The notes under the pieces: generated by a model
Told to the model about the DNA's origin: nothing
Databases searched by the model: none
Seen by the model: the letters and a program-made list of their open reading frames with translations, nothing else
In this document: piece by piece, positions 29,317-42,811 of the stretch
How positions within the stretch are numbered: the first letter of the stretch is position 1
Layout: the number at the start of each line of letters is the position of its first letter
Program-made: the position numbers and the translations under genes
Origin: Tillus elongatus
Taxonomy: Eukaryota > Arthropoda > Insecta > Coleoptera > Cleridae
Length of the DNA: 64,000 nucleotides
Assembly: GCA_964006375.1 (NCBI GenBank)
Contig: OZ023270.1
Location: 53,107,820 to 53,171,819, forward strand
Reading direction: 5' to 3'

Positions 29317-29372
29317 TTAGTGAATTTTCTTTAAAAAAATTCACTAATGAGCGCTAATTAGGCCTCCTAGAA

Positions 29373-29459
<87 letters not shown>

Positions 29460-30390
29460 CACACCGATAACTCAAAAAATAATGGGCCGATTTTGATTAA
29501 ATTTGGTGAAAAAATTCCTTTTGTAAATGGCTTGGATGAGTTCGTTAAGCAGGAAAAGGTTTTCCCGGAAAATTTTGTATTTTCTTTTGAAAAAAAATTA
29601 TATCTCCAGAATTAACAAAGTAAGGGCAACCAAATTTGGTACTCAGGTTTACATCCTTATAGGTAAGTTACCTTCCAAAATTTAGCTATGTGGGTCAAAA
29701 GACAAAAAAGTTATAGGCATTTAAAAGAAAAGGGTTTTTTCTCAAAACGTCAAAGTGGCGATTTAAAATGTCAAAATTGGCAACATTTAGGCAAATAACT
29801 TAAATCTAATACGGGCTATAGAAATAAAATGTCTCAAGAAGGGTGTTTTACAAACCCTAAAGTCTTAATTTCAACCGTCATTGTCCTTCATTTTACTAAA
29901 ATATTTGCAGAAAATTCATTTCAAATAGACCCTTTCTCTGATGCTTGGCAGTACCCTTAGCTATAGAGTTTATCGTTTAATGATGTATAATTTTTGTCGA
30001 ATTTTCGTAAAAATCAATAAAACTCAATATATCCGTTATTATATAGGATATGAAAAAAATTTGTATATATTTATTATAGGGTGTCTTGAGCTACATCTTA
30101 AAATAATATTTCTACAATCACAGGGTGGCCCATAAGTCGTTGGTGATACAAATTTCCTTTTTTTTAATCAAACACGCCTTATGTTATTGCATTTTTGCAT
30201 TTTCCATCGAGATATAATGCATGTTTGTAAGAAAAGAAATTCTAGACGCAGCAAGTGCGTTATGGTAGCGAATTTTGATCAAATGTTTCATATTTGAACA
30301 GCTCAATTTGCTATTAACCTATAAGGTTGACCAAGAAACGTGTTTTTTCGGGAACACTTTAAGTTTACTTTTGGAAATTTTTATTTAAAA
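29317..30390. mobile_element. AT-hub element, copy 6
   Basis: Hairpin end at 29317-29352, (AT)n 29378-29455, GATAACTCAAAAAATAATGG arm, long arm, CACAGGGTGGCCCATAAGTC module, then the end module starting CTAGACGCAGCAAGTGCG at 30242 and cut off at about 30390. Directly before the hairpin is CTGCTGCGTCC (29305-29315), the opposite terminal motif of the family, so two ends lie head to tail. Confidence 0.75.
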
Positions 30391-30447
30391 CAGATCCTTT
30401 TCAAAGCTTTGCCAGTTGACCCTTATTAAATTCGCGATAAACCACTT

Positions 30448-31052
<605 letters not shown>

Positions 31053-32640
31053 TTATTTATCTTTAGGTACTTTTAGGTAATGTGGATAGGTAAGGTTATT
31101 TAATTTTTGTTTGTTTTATTATTATACTTGTAAATCAATCAAACAATAATTATATGTTAACTTACCTTTAATTCAATAGCCGAATATTTTCGACGTTTTA
31201 GCCAACTTTTCAGTACAATGGTTCTGATTACACACTTTTGTATATCTTCTGTGATCATATTTAACTTCTATATAGTAACAAGATTTCAAAGGATGCAATA
31301 AAATTAATTGACGCTGGGTATTGAATATTTTAAGGACAAATTTATACTGACCTCGATATGCTGAAAAAGTACTGACACAGCAAGTGTGCTTCAATAAATA
31401 AATAAAACAATCTGACTTGCTATTTGGTAAATGTTATACTTAATAAATAGCGTGTCTTGCGATCAAAGTTGTCGTTGTTGAAAAATGAAATAGAAAAAAT
31501 TTGCATTTTTATATGTCTAAAAAGTTTGCTTTTGTAAGGGGTACATTTTTTTTCCGTATATATTGAATAATAGTGAACGCAACCTTTCGATGACACAAAG
31601 TTACAACCCTCTTAGTAAACAATAGAAGTAACCTATTATAATAATAACAATCGACTAACGGTCTCATAATATAATTACATAGCTCAACAATCAAACACCA
31701 GTCGATATATTACTTAGCAGTTGTGTTATCTACTTAAGAGTAATCATGCAAAAGGCAAAAGGTTTATTACTTGTCAGAATGATGGCAAAGCCTTAATGTA
31801 CGGGCGTAATGAGTCGGGCGAGCGGGTGCCAAATGTGTCCAGTAACAACATCACTAACCTGTAATTAAAAATATACTTGAACACACCATTGCTCATCTAA
31901 AGCACAACCTAACATATATACGGGGGGCATTCAATTATTCGTTTGTCAAACATTTACCAATTACACGCTCCACTGAGCAACTCAACATCAATGACTATTT
32001 ACACTCAAAGCTCCTTTGAGCAAGCTAACTTTAAGAGCAGTTTCGACTTAACGCTCCGCTGAGCAACTTCAAAATAGACAGCAGTTTCTACTCAATGCTC
32101 CACTGAGCAACATTATAAACTCTTAACAACGCACATCAGTGCCTCAGAACTACTTCTCAACAATGTCTCTAAGTGCTCAAATCATAGCTTCTCAAACAAT
32201 AATTACTCAATTAGTTACTTAAACAATAAGTTACTCAGATAATATTTACTCAAGTAGTTACTCACACGATAGTTACTCGAACAATAGTTTCTCAAACAGT
32301 TATCTAAATAATAGTTACTCAGATAATATTTAGACAATAGTTCAACCTGTGTGTTTAATTGGGTGCTGAACGTGTCTGTTAAATAATAGTGTTTTCACAA
32401 TAAAATAACGCTAAGACTAGGGCTAGAAAATACATTCCTTACCTTTTCGGTAATATTATATTGTAACCAGAGCTTTCAGCTTCTTTAAAAATAATGTAGA
32501 TAAAAATACATACATACGTAGTTGAATAACTTAAAAACTTAACGCTATAACAATCCTTCAAATTTAAAATTAAATCCTGGATATTTGCCTAGGATAGTTC
32601 TACGCTGGCCCAATTTTATATCACCTTTTCACCATTCAAT
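31053..32640. other. Low-repeat DNA with a GCTC-N4-GAGC cluster
   Basis: No coding frame longer than ~70 codons and none recognisable. Between 31967 and 32107 the hairpin word GCTC-N4-GAGC occurs four times (CACT, CTTT, CGCT, CACT as loop bases), spaced 33-54 bp apart. It is followed to 32345 by degenerate repeats built on AGTTACTCAAACAATA. The function of either array is unknown. Confidence 0.5.
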
Positions 32641-32760
32641 GAGTGAATATTGGAACATGTGATGAGCACTGATAAGTACAATTTGGAGAACCCAATTCTT
32701 CACACGACAGTTTTTGGGTCTGGCGATCGTTTCGCTAACAAAGTTCGCAAAACTACCATC
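32640..32760 (-). repeat. PLE-type end fragment with hammerhead-like 3' half
   Basis: On the minus strand GTTAGCGAAACGATCGCCAGA is followed by sequence ending TTGGAGAAC and GTACTTATCAGTGC complements. This matches the outer part of the insertions at 10995-11965 and 34600-34715. The CTGANGA half of the hammerhead core is missing or mutated. Confidence 0.5.
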
Positions 32761-32769
32761 TATATGTTA

Positions 32770-34165
32770 TAGTTGTCACCCTATGCCAGAAATGCCATAT
32801 AGAAACATAAAAAACTTATGGGTTTCTATATGGTTGAATATGTATTTGAAAAATGAATTCCGACAAACACCACATAAGAATCCTATATGATTTTCCGTAT
32901 AAATATACAGGGGTTTTATAGGGAAATCCTCATAGAAACCCATAATTACCTTATATAATATAATTCCACATAAACTCTCTCACAATAGTATGGAAACCCA
33001 TATAGAATCCTTCCAAAACGGAACTCCATATAGATCCATATAATTCCCTTTGAGCAATCTGATTGGTTGGAATCTGTAACAAAACTCCTTCCACTAATTA
33101 TAATGCAACATAACCTGTCATAAATGCCTATTATCTATATAGTGGTATACATTAGGGTCAATAATTCTAAGCAGTTATTATATATGATTAGTGCTTAAAT
33201 CAGTGGAAATCAAATATGAAAGTTTCAAACAAAAAGAAACGTTATAAATTTTGAGGTTAGGTGTAAATTGAATTCGAATATTTTGTGAATGACTATTAGA
33301 CCACGGGTTTAACTAATCTTTTTAATAGTTAAACGGGATAATTATTGTAAATGAACTAAATTATTTTGTACTTACAAGCAGAACCCAGCACCTATCAAAA
33401 CTTCGAAAGCACAAAACACATAAACAAAAAACATTGATTGTTGAACAGTTGACAATGACTCTCGGAAAATCAGCAAGCAATATTCACCAATACAGATCAC
33501 GTAACAGTTAAGCTTTTGTGATTATGATTTGTTCTTTGACATCGTCAGCTTATACAGATTTCCGTGGCATATTCAATTGTGTCATCAAATGATCCGTATA
33601 GAAACCAAACAATACCGCAGAGACTACTTTATGGATTTCTATTTGGTATTCCTAGAAAGGGAATTCCGTACAAATCCACATATAATTCACAACCCTTCCA
33701 CATATATTTCCTAGAGCCTCGGTGGTTCAGTGGTAAGAACGTGTGCCTCTAAACCGAAGGGTACTTGGTTCGATCCCAGGGTACTCCTTTCAATTTTTCA
33801 GTACATACTGTACAATTAACATCAACCGAGGTTCTGACATTGTATTTGAGCAAGTTGAATGTCCGCACATTCCGCACTTCGGATGGGGTGTAAAGTCGTC
33901 GGTCCCTTGTCCATGCGATGTTGGGCATGTTAAAGATCCATACCCTCCTTCCAGATAGGCAGGGGTTGGGCAAAATTTCCAGGATAGTGAGGTGAGACTG
34001 CTCCCCGGCATCTGTGATTGGCCATAGTAGCGGAAATAGGCCGACGTTAAAGAAATAAAAACACGCACACACATACATTTCCCATTATCCTTATAGAGAC
34101 TAGTTAAACCACATAGGTTTCCTTATACGTTTTAATAGCATTTCTAAAAGTCATTTCTGGCAGGG
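32770..34165. mobile_element. Non-autonomous TIR element with nested SINE
   Basis: The left end CCCTATGCCAGAAATG and the right end CATTTCTGGCAGGGC form imperfect inverted repeats; the adjoining TAGAAA/TTTCTA words also match. The interior is rich in repeats of CATATAGAAACC and GGAATTCC type. No frame of note. Class and target duplication unresolved. A poly(C) run is just outside at 34202-34215. Confidence 0.5.
33712..34069 (+). mobile_element. tRNA-derived SINE, family B, copy 1
   Basis: Starts GAGCCTCGGTGGTTCAGTGG, with B box GGTTCGATCCC about 45 bp later. The body ends GGCCGACGTTAAAGAAATAA. Flanking duplication CACATATATTTCC / CACATACATTTCC (33699-33711 and 34070-34082, one mismatch). A second copy in the opposite orientation is at 35201-35494. 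The 3' GACGTTAAAG-type domain looks like the conserved central domains of some metazoan SINEs. Confidence 0.85.
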
Positions 34166-34396
34166 CAAGCAGTTGAGAAACAGCGTTATCTACGAAACAG
34201 ACCCCCCCCCCCCCACACTGTTTAGTCTTAAATTCCTGTAATTAAAATTGCAGACGCGCTTTTGTAAAACTGTTTATCGTTATCAAATATTCCTTCTAAT
34301 AACAACTCACTGATGATTAAGATAACAGTTCGACCAATAGACTACACGGAACCGGATCTACTCTATTCGTCGAAACATTTTTGTTCAAATTTCTAG

Positions 34397-34397
<1 letters not shown>

Positions 34398-34472
<75 letters not shown>

Positions 34473-34640
34473 TTTCGTAACCATCTAACTGTAGCGACTG
34501 CTTGATATTTCTGATTAACTTGAGATCTCCTTTAGCTACCTGATGATTATTATCCCAAATATGCTGGGCAATACATGATTTATCAATAGTGCCATATCTC
34601 AGTATATTCATCCCTTTGATGACGCTAACTTTGTTAGCGT
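34398..34640 (-). pseudogene. PLE GIY-YIG C-terminal fragment, running into an (AT)n array
   Basis: The minus-strand frame contains KSCIAQHIWDNNHQV and IKQSLQLDGYESIYI, typical of the helices after the YIG motif in PLE endonucleases. The final Tyr-Ile codons merge with an (AT)n array at 34398-34471, which suggests the array grew out of coding sequence or the fragment ends there. The upstream half of the frame crosses a PLE terminal region and is probably not coding. Confidence 0.6.
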
Positions 34641-34715
34641 AACGATGGTCAGGTCCAAAAACTGTCGTGTGAGGAATTGGGTTCTCCAAATTGTACTTAT
34701 TACCTTTATTAAAAA
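34611..34715 (+). ncRNA. PLE terminal region with degenerate hammerhead-like motif
   Basis: The + strand reads TTGATGA, a 7-bp perfect stem CGCTAAC-TTT-GTTAGCG, then TAACGATGG; CCT/AGG can pair as stem I. Two core positions differ from CUGANGA...GAAA. The following TTGGGTTCTCCAAATTGTAC matches the segment downstream of the hammerhead at 11837-11880. Confidence 0.45.
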
Positions 34716-35065
34716 ATATTTGCCAACATCCATAATCTTAAATTGTGGTATGTTTTACACATAACGCAATTAATAGTTTATGTGAAAATGTTATTAAAAT
34801 AATTTTAATAAATTTATATTAAAACTACACATTTAGTAGGTTCAATTCAGATATGCGAAATTGCTGCATTTCATATTGATATTTAAGAAAATTTTGGCCA
34901 TGTATAACAATGTAATTTCGTGAGATGGTAACCTTATTTTAGAAGTGACTATGGAAGTGTTGATGTGGAAAAAGTACGTGAAATTGTTAAATTTCACAAA
35001 ACTGTAGAATAGTGACATTACCCAAGTAAATTTTAGAACCAATATTCGGGTTTTCAATTTGTACG

Positions 35066-35143
<78 letters not shown>
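34716..35143. other. Unassigned DNA ending in an (AT)n array
   Basis: No family recognised at 34716-35066. The array at 35067-35143 is the left flank of a mariner-like insertion. Confidence 0.5.
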
Positions 35144-35147
<4 letters not shown>

Positions 35148-35200
35148 TGCGTCACTTCAAGTGGTGACAATTCATCATTTCATAACGGGTCGGCCGATTT

Positions 35201-35494
35201 TTGTTTCTTTAACGTCGGCCTATTTCCGATACTTCTGGAAATTTTGCCGGACCCCTGCCTTTCCGTAAGGATCTTTAACGTTCCCAACACCGCCTGAACA
35301 CGGGGCCGACGACTTTACGCCCCCTCCGAAGGGCGGAACGTGTAGACATTCAACTTGCTCAAATACAATGCCACAACTTCAGTTGATGTTAATTGTACAG
35401 TGTGTACTGAAAAGTAAAAGGAGAGCGCTGGGATCGAACCCAGTACCCTTCAGTTCAGAGGCACACATTCTAACCACTGAACCACCGAGGCTCT
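35201..35494 (-). mobile_element. tRNA-derived SINE, family B, copy 2
   Basis: Reverse complement of the copy at 33712-34069: GAGAGCCTCGGTGGTTCAGTG head, B-box GGTTCGATCCC, and the CCGACGTTAAAGAAAC 3' part. It sits in the left TIR of a mariner-like element and is absent from the right TIR. Target duplication not clear. Confidence 0.8.
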
Positions 35495-36069
35495 CTTTTT
35501 AAATAAAGTGCTCCAAAAGCTCCGCACCCTGGTGTGCATTATTTTAAGATTTGCAAATATCTATATTGATTGAGGCACATCTGTAACCCACAAATCCCAA
35601 GTTTCAATATCGTAACTTATACCAAGTGTTCACAACTTGAGTGCAAAAAATGAGAAAGTCGACTTTTTGAGAGTGACCTGTGCAAACGTTACTTACGCTG
35701 CTGAGTGTCTTGCAAATATTAGATTGCCAATGGATTAATAGTCACCTAGTGTATCAATTCACACAATATCATCCGCATATCTTATACAGAATGTTCATAA
35801 TAAATACGGAAATATGGAAAAGCTCAGTCTGCCGGTTTTGTTACTACATGTGCCACGAAGTTTTAAAAATGCGTCAATTTACAATTCTTGCTTTTAATTT
35901 GCAGGAAATAATGCATCGTGCTTTATTTAAATCAACTCAATTCGATTAACTCGATAAAATGTATTTAATTCTTACTTTTTTATAGGCCAATACAGAAAAA
36001 CAAAGAAAGATAATGAGTATTGCGTAAAATCATCAATTTTAAATTGTAGCGATTTCAATTAGACCACCC

Positions 36070-37070
36070 TGTGCCGCAATAAAGTTTTACAGTCTCTTCC
36101 AACAGTTGCCAGTAACTTTTCGTGGTACTTCTGGCGTAATAGCTCTACACGCGCCACGATATGTTTCTTTTCAATTATTCACATTGGTTGGACGCTCTGA
36201 TAAACTGTTTCTTTGAGGGTACCCCAAAGGAAGTAATCAAGCGGTGTTAGGTCGGGTGAGCGGGGAGGCCATAATAAGGGGGACTGTTCCGTCCTATCCA
36301 TTTCACCGGAAATTTCGTTTCCAACCACTCCCTTAATATTCTTGCATTATGCATAGGAGCACCATCTATAGCTGAAAAATAATGTGCTGTCTCAGTCTTA
36401 TAGGTATATCTTCTAAAACGTCCCATAATTCGTTGTTTGAAAAGTTAAGAAAATGTTCTGCGTTGAGATTTTTCTCAAAAAAAGAAGAGTCCGATTATTT
36501 TCTTGTAAAATATGCCACACCAGGTAGTAATTTTGGAAGAGTATTGCCTATTACAATTTATTATCCAATTTGGATTGTGATCGGACCAATACTTTGAATT
36601 TTGGGAAGACACTACTCCGTTAGTTGTGAACGTAGCTTCATCGCTAAATATTATTTTAGACACGAAAGTTATATTGGTTAAATAGTTTCCTTGGCACCAT
36701 AATAAATATTCCATTCTAACATCTACATCGCCGTTTTCAAAGGTATGCAAAACTTTGGGCTTACAGGTATTTTGTTTGTTTCGCTTAAGGCACCTCCAAA
36801 CTTTAGTTGGTTGCAAGTTAAGATCTCTTGCTAATTGTCTCACGCCGGTCTTTGCATTCCCTTGGAGCTTGTTCATCATAGCATTGTTTGCACGATTATT
36901 CACATTTGTGATGCGCTTTGTTGGAGCAATATTCCTAGTTTTATCAAAATGCATTTTTACTTTGGTAACTGTCTGAAACGTCACGGGTTCAATATCAGGA
37001 TGACGCCTGTTAAATTCTGCCGCAGCCTCTCGATATGTCTTATGATTATCGCCCACAGTTCCAATTAATT
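36070..37070 (-). pseudogene. Mariner-like transposase, partly open
   Basis: The longest frame (193 codons, 37056-36475) begins MGDNHKTYREAAAEFNRRHP, with a helix-turn-helix (GVRQLARDLNLQPTKVWRCL). It reaches IIFSDEATFTTNG, the first catalytic Asp, and then frameshifts. Remnants of the DDE part, including an 'RSPDLTPLDYFLWG'-like block, can be traced to about 36200. The N-terminal third is well preserved, so the insertion is fairly young. Confidence 0.75.
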
Positions 37071-37289
37071 AAATTTTTTGAGCGACCATATTTGCGTCGA
37101 TTTCACCACCTATTGCGTGCACAACGACTTGCCAAAGTATATAAACTGCCAAATCATATGAACTGTCAAAGTGTAGATGTTTTGTTTGTCAATTGAAGTA
37201 TAGATGAAAATAGTAGACGCTACTTTGGAAAATTGCAATGAACATGTTAAGAATATTCATTTGGTGCACAGGAAATTATTTAATCAATC

Positions 37290-37410
37290 GACAGAACTTT
37301 ATTGTTTAGCGATGAAGTTGTGAACCTACTTTCAGAGTTAATGGAGTGGTGTCTTCCCAGAATTTAATATGCTGGTCCGATCAAAGTCCAAATTGAGTAA
37401 TACATTGCAA
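37290..37410 (+). pseudogene. Inverted partial copy of the same transposase
   Basis: The + strand FSDE segment followed by 'SDQSPN'-like sequence is homologous to the minus-strand 36540-36660 region. A short piece of the gene is therefore present again in reverse orientation near the right TIR. Confidence 0.5.
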
Positions 37411-37770
37411 AAGGGTATGTTTCCGTATTTATTATGAACACTCTGTATAAGATATGCGGGTGATTGATACACTAAGTGACTTTTAATACATTGGCAATCT
37501 AATATTTTGCAATACACTCAGTAGTGTTTACACAGGGTACTCTCAAATAGTCGATTTTTTCATTTTTTGCACTCAAGTTGTGAACACTCGGTATAAGTTA
37601 CGATATTGAAACTTAGGATTTGTGGGTTACAGATGTGCCAATGTCAATGAATATATACTTTTTTCGTAAAAAAAGGCCTAATATGTTTTTGTCATTTTTG
37701 GGGTAAAAATGTGAAAATCGGCCAACCCGTTATTAAATAATGAATTGTAGCCACTTAAAGTGAAACACAC

Positions 37771-37773
<3 letters not shown>

Positions 37774-37863
<90 letters not shown>

Positions 37864-38399
37864 TGTGTGTGTATCACACCGATAACTAAAAAAATAAAGC
37901 TGATTTTGATGAAATTTGAAGTAAAGTACCTTACTTTTGTAGATTGGATAAGTTGGTTAGTCACAATTTTTAGTTTTCTTTCGAAAAATTTTTATATCTC
38001 AAAAAATAACAAAGCTATACTAACCAAACTTGGTATGCAGGTTTCCATTACAAAACGTATACTGTATACCAAAATTCAGACCTCTAAGTTAAAATAAGAA
38101 GAAGTTATAAGCATTTAAGGAAAAAAATGTTGGGTGACGCTAGAGTTTAGGAAATGGCACAAGACCAAAATATTGTGCGTGGGAAACAAAATCTATAAAA
38201 TATTACAAAAAATAATAACTTTTCTTGGCGCAAAAAGGGGCCGAGGAGTACGAGAAAGACTAATTTAAACACTTTAGCGTGACGATTTGAAACAAGAGAA
38301 TTTGTAATTTTTAAACAAAGATTCTGGAACTAATGCGGGTTATGGGTGGCCAATACTGTATGAAATGTATTTAACAAGGTCCTAAATTTATGTTTCAAG
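37774..38399. mobile_element. AT-hub arm beyond the mariner insertion
   Basis: (AT)n 37774-37861, GTATCACACCGATAACT, and a diverged second arm to about 38120. It is probably the other half of the AT-hub whose array received the mariner-like element. 38130-38399 is unassigned. Confidence 0.55.
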
Positions 38400-39682
38400 T
38401 AACGGGTGGGCCATTTAAGATTTGTAATTTGAATCGGCTATAAAAAAGAACTAATGAATATTTTTTCAAAGCTATGAGTTTATTAGAAAGATTGAACCTT
38501 TTCATTTGGTAATGGAAGACAACAATATTCAAATAACTGCCACGGCTAGCCTTGCAATACCCCCATTCGACCAGTCCAATTTTTCAGTACATTTTCGATT
38601 GTTTGGGCCTCTATTTCGTCAATGGCAACTTCGATTTCATGTTTCAAGTCGTGGTTAGCGTAGCACTTGATCTTAACGGCTCTTTACAAAAAAAGGTCCA
38701 ACGGAGTCAAATCGCAGGTTCGAGGTGGCCAATTGACATCGGCATTTCGGCTGATTATGCGATTTTCGAAAACAGTGCGCAAAAGATCGAGTGTTACGTT
38801 GGCTGTGTGGCACGTTGCGCCGTCATGTTGAAATCAAATGTCGTCTATGTCATACTCTTCAATTTTGGGAAACAAAAAATCTCTTAGCGTGGAGCGGTAG
38901 CGATCGCCATTCACCGTAACGGCGTTTCCTTGCTCATTTTCAAAGGAAAATGGCCCAATAATACCGCCAGACCATAATCCGCACCAGACGGTCAATCGTT
39001 GTGGATGCATTGGTTTCTCCACGATGACGTGTGGATTTTCTGAGCCACAGATACGACAATTTTCTTATTGACTCGGAGGTGGAAATGAGCTTAATCTGAA
39101 AAGATGATTTTTCGGTAAAAATGCTCATCTGAGATCACGCGGCCTTCGGCCTATTGAGCAAACTGAAAACGCATCGGATGGTCATGTGGCTTCAGCTCTT
39201 GCACTAATTTAACTTTGTACGCATTTATACCGAGATCTTTATGCAACATTATTCTCAAAGAAGTGCGTGAAATGTTCAATTCTTGAGAACGATGACGAGT
39301 TGATGTTGATGGTTGTTTACGCACACTTTGAGCAACAGCAGCGATGTTTTCGGTTGAGCGCACTGGACGAGTACGTACATGGGTTGTTTTATCCAAAGAT
39401 TCCGTTTTACGAACTCGCTTCACAAATTGATCCACAAACTGCGTTTTTGGCACATCCTTTTTATCAAATTTTTTTCGTAAATTTCTTACAGTTTGAGTAG
39501 AAGACTCACCACTTTGGAAATAAGTTTTTAATAATTCCCAACTTTGTTCAAGCGAAAAGCGACCCATTTCATAAATGTCAAACATAAAACTAACTTGCTG
39601 TCACATCGAAAATGCCATCAAACTTTCCAACCTCAAAATTACCTAGAGCTCCAATTACAAACGTTAGATGGCCCACCCGTTA
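38400..39682 (-). mobile_element. Mariner-like transposon with ~30-bp TIRs
   Basis: TAACGGGTGGGCCATTTAAG at the left and its complement (GATGGCCCACCCGTTA) at the right. About 1.28 kb, the standard size for mariner, with the transposase filling it on the minus strand. TA is part of the terminal sequence at both ends. Confidence 0.85.
38560..39588 (-). pseudogene. Mariner transposase with frameshifts
   Basis: The first 144 codons are open (39585-39151): helix-turn-helix region with LLKTYFQSGESSTQTVRNL and 'STRHRSQELNISRTSLRIML'. Two or more frameshifts follow near 39130-39020. RLTVWCGLWSGGIIGPFSF (near 38990) and RYRSTLRDFLFPKIEEY belong to the DDE domain. The third catalytic block is degraded near 38730 ('RPPRTCDLTPLD'). 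Confidence 0.75.
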
Positions 39683-39716
39683 TTAGTCTCCTTCACTGGA
39701 TTACAATATTTACAAA

Positions 39717-40289
39717 AAAGTCTAGACGCAGCAGGTGCATTATGTTAGCGAATTTTCATAAACATTTTTAATGTTAAATATGCCCGTTTCGAAAAAAAGA
39801 CATCAAATTTGGTAGAACCTTTATAGTAGAAACCATGTACCCTATTTAATCGAAATATCTTTATTATTTGTAAAAGTACAAACATTTTGCGAAAATAAAC
39901 TTTAAATTTTTCGAAAATAAACTTTACATTTTCCCTAAAAAACTGGTCCGATTTTGCTGACCAACGTACCTATTCAAGCAATTTATATAAAAACCACACC
40001 TGCCAAGATATAATTATTCACAAAAAACTCGTTGACAAAAATACCCGAAAAAAATCTACGAAAATTCGTCTGTTTTTACAAAAATTGGCTAAGTAGTGTT
40101 ACACGAAAATTATATAAAAATCGTTTTACGTGAGTTTGCTAAAAAGTTTTTTACACTGGAATTTCCTAAATAATGTTGTCCAAGAAAATTCTAAAACATT
40201 TTTTAGAATAACCTATTAAACATTAATTATTTATTACTACCATTTCACAAAAGTTTACAAAAAATGATTTATTTGAAAATACTAAAAAA
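39717..40289. mobile_element. AT-hub end-module fragment and unassigned DNA
   Basis: CTAGACGCAGCAGGTGCATT at 39722 starts a diverged end module that can be followed to about 40000. The rest to 40289 shows no clear family. Confidence 0.5.
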
Positions 40290-41643
<1,354 letters not shown>

Positions 41644-41739
41644 CCTACGAAAATTGACAAAATATTTTTGGCACGGAAATTTACTAATAAAATACATAAG
41701 GTTGAAATTATACAATCTAAAACTAACATTAAAAAAATT

Positions 41740-42030
41740 AAAAAGGTTACAAGTTATTGATTAACTTTTCACATCGATTTGAACCCGTGGAAATAAAGAG
41801 AAATATAAGCTTTCAGAAATTAAAGGGTTATTTAGGTTTGTCACTTTGAAGTGTCATTTGACATTTGTGAAAAGAATTTATCAATCACTTATATATTGTG
41901 AAAATATAAACATAGATACATAATCCACCAAAATTAATTTAAATCTTTTAATATCATTCCTCGAAAATTCGCTAAATAATCACACAATCTGATTGGCCAC
42001 TTTAATTAAATAATAAACTGATTTTTTTTA
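41740..42030. repeat. Dispersed repeat, uninterrupted copy
   Basis: Aligns with 12240-12361 plus 12624-12840, without the palindromic insertion found there. No coding potential. Confidence 0.6.
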
Positions 42031-42649
42031 AACTGATTATCTATGTAGGTTCGAACCAAAAACGTTTAGGGCCAAAGTCTACAGTGTAACCGAAGGCGCT
42101 ACCATGGACGTTGGAAAATGTACTTTAATCTGTATGATATAGGTGAAATCTCAATCACTTTTTAGTGAATCCGTCTGATAACTCAAAAACATAATTAACC
42201 GATTTAAATGAAACTAGGCAAGTGCCTTTCTTTTATTAATGGTTTGGATGAGTTCGTTAGCCAGGAAAATCGGACGGGGTTTTCGGGGAAAATTTTGAAT
42301 TTTCTTTAAAAAAAAAAATTCTCCGAAAATAACAAATCTGTTTTAATGAAATTTACTAAATTGGGTGAATATCTTGTTTATATTTGGTTACCTGCGACTT
42401 TGACCCTTAAAAGCTTTATCTATGGCTAAAATCCTTTACATGTACTATTTTAAGATTGTAAACCGACGTCCAAACTGCGACACATTACATAGAGCAACAC
42501 TTATAAGAATTAACACAATGGTTTTATATGTTGTGTATTGTGTGTTGCCTAAGATATCATACTAAGTTCAGCAGGTCCCTTCCAACACTATAGGATTAAA
42601 AATGCATTACCAAAAAAAAAACAAATTGCTTATCCTTTAACCAAAATAT
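42031..42649. other. Diverged AT-hub arm and unassigned DNA
   Basis: 42165-42370 resembles the second arm (GATAACTCAAAAACATAATT, GAGTTCGTTAGCCAGGAAAA). The remainder is unassigned. Confidence 0.45.
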
Positions 42650-42741
42650 TAGTGATTTTTTATTGAAAAAAATTCAGTAATAGAGAGGTATCGATGGTGA
42701 GACTGCAAATTTTTTTTTCAAATCAGCGCGAATTAGGACCC

Positions 42742-42811
<70 letters not shown>

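Larger units (their letters stand above)
35144..37771 (-). mobile_element. Mariner-like transposon in an AT array, with SINE in one TIR
   Basis: The ends AGTGTGCGTCACTTCAAGTG (left) and the complement of the CACTTAAAGTGAAACACACT region (right) start inverted repeats that extend over about 345 bp (37428-37771 against 35144-35812, the latter lengthened by a SINE). Both outer flanks are (AT)n arrays (35067-35143 and 37774-37861). The transposase lies inside on the minus strand. Confidence 0.8.

Noticed and set aside
31960..32345. CRISPR-like regular repeats
   Set aside because: Repeats are degenerate, spacing varies, and the setting is a eukaryotic genome.
33712..33790. tRNA gene candidate (A and B boxes)
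   Set aside because: No 7-bp acceptor stem or proper anticodon arm; it has a SINE body, a target duplication and a second copy.
33749..34078. 109-codon minus frame
   Set aside because: Antisense of a SINE body.
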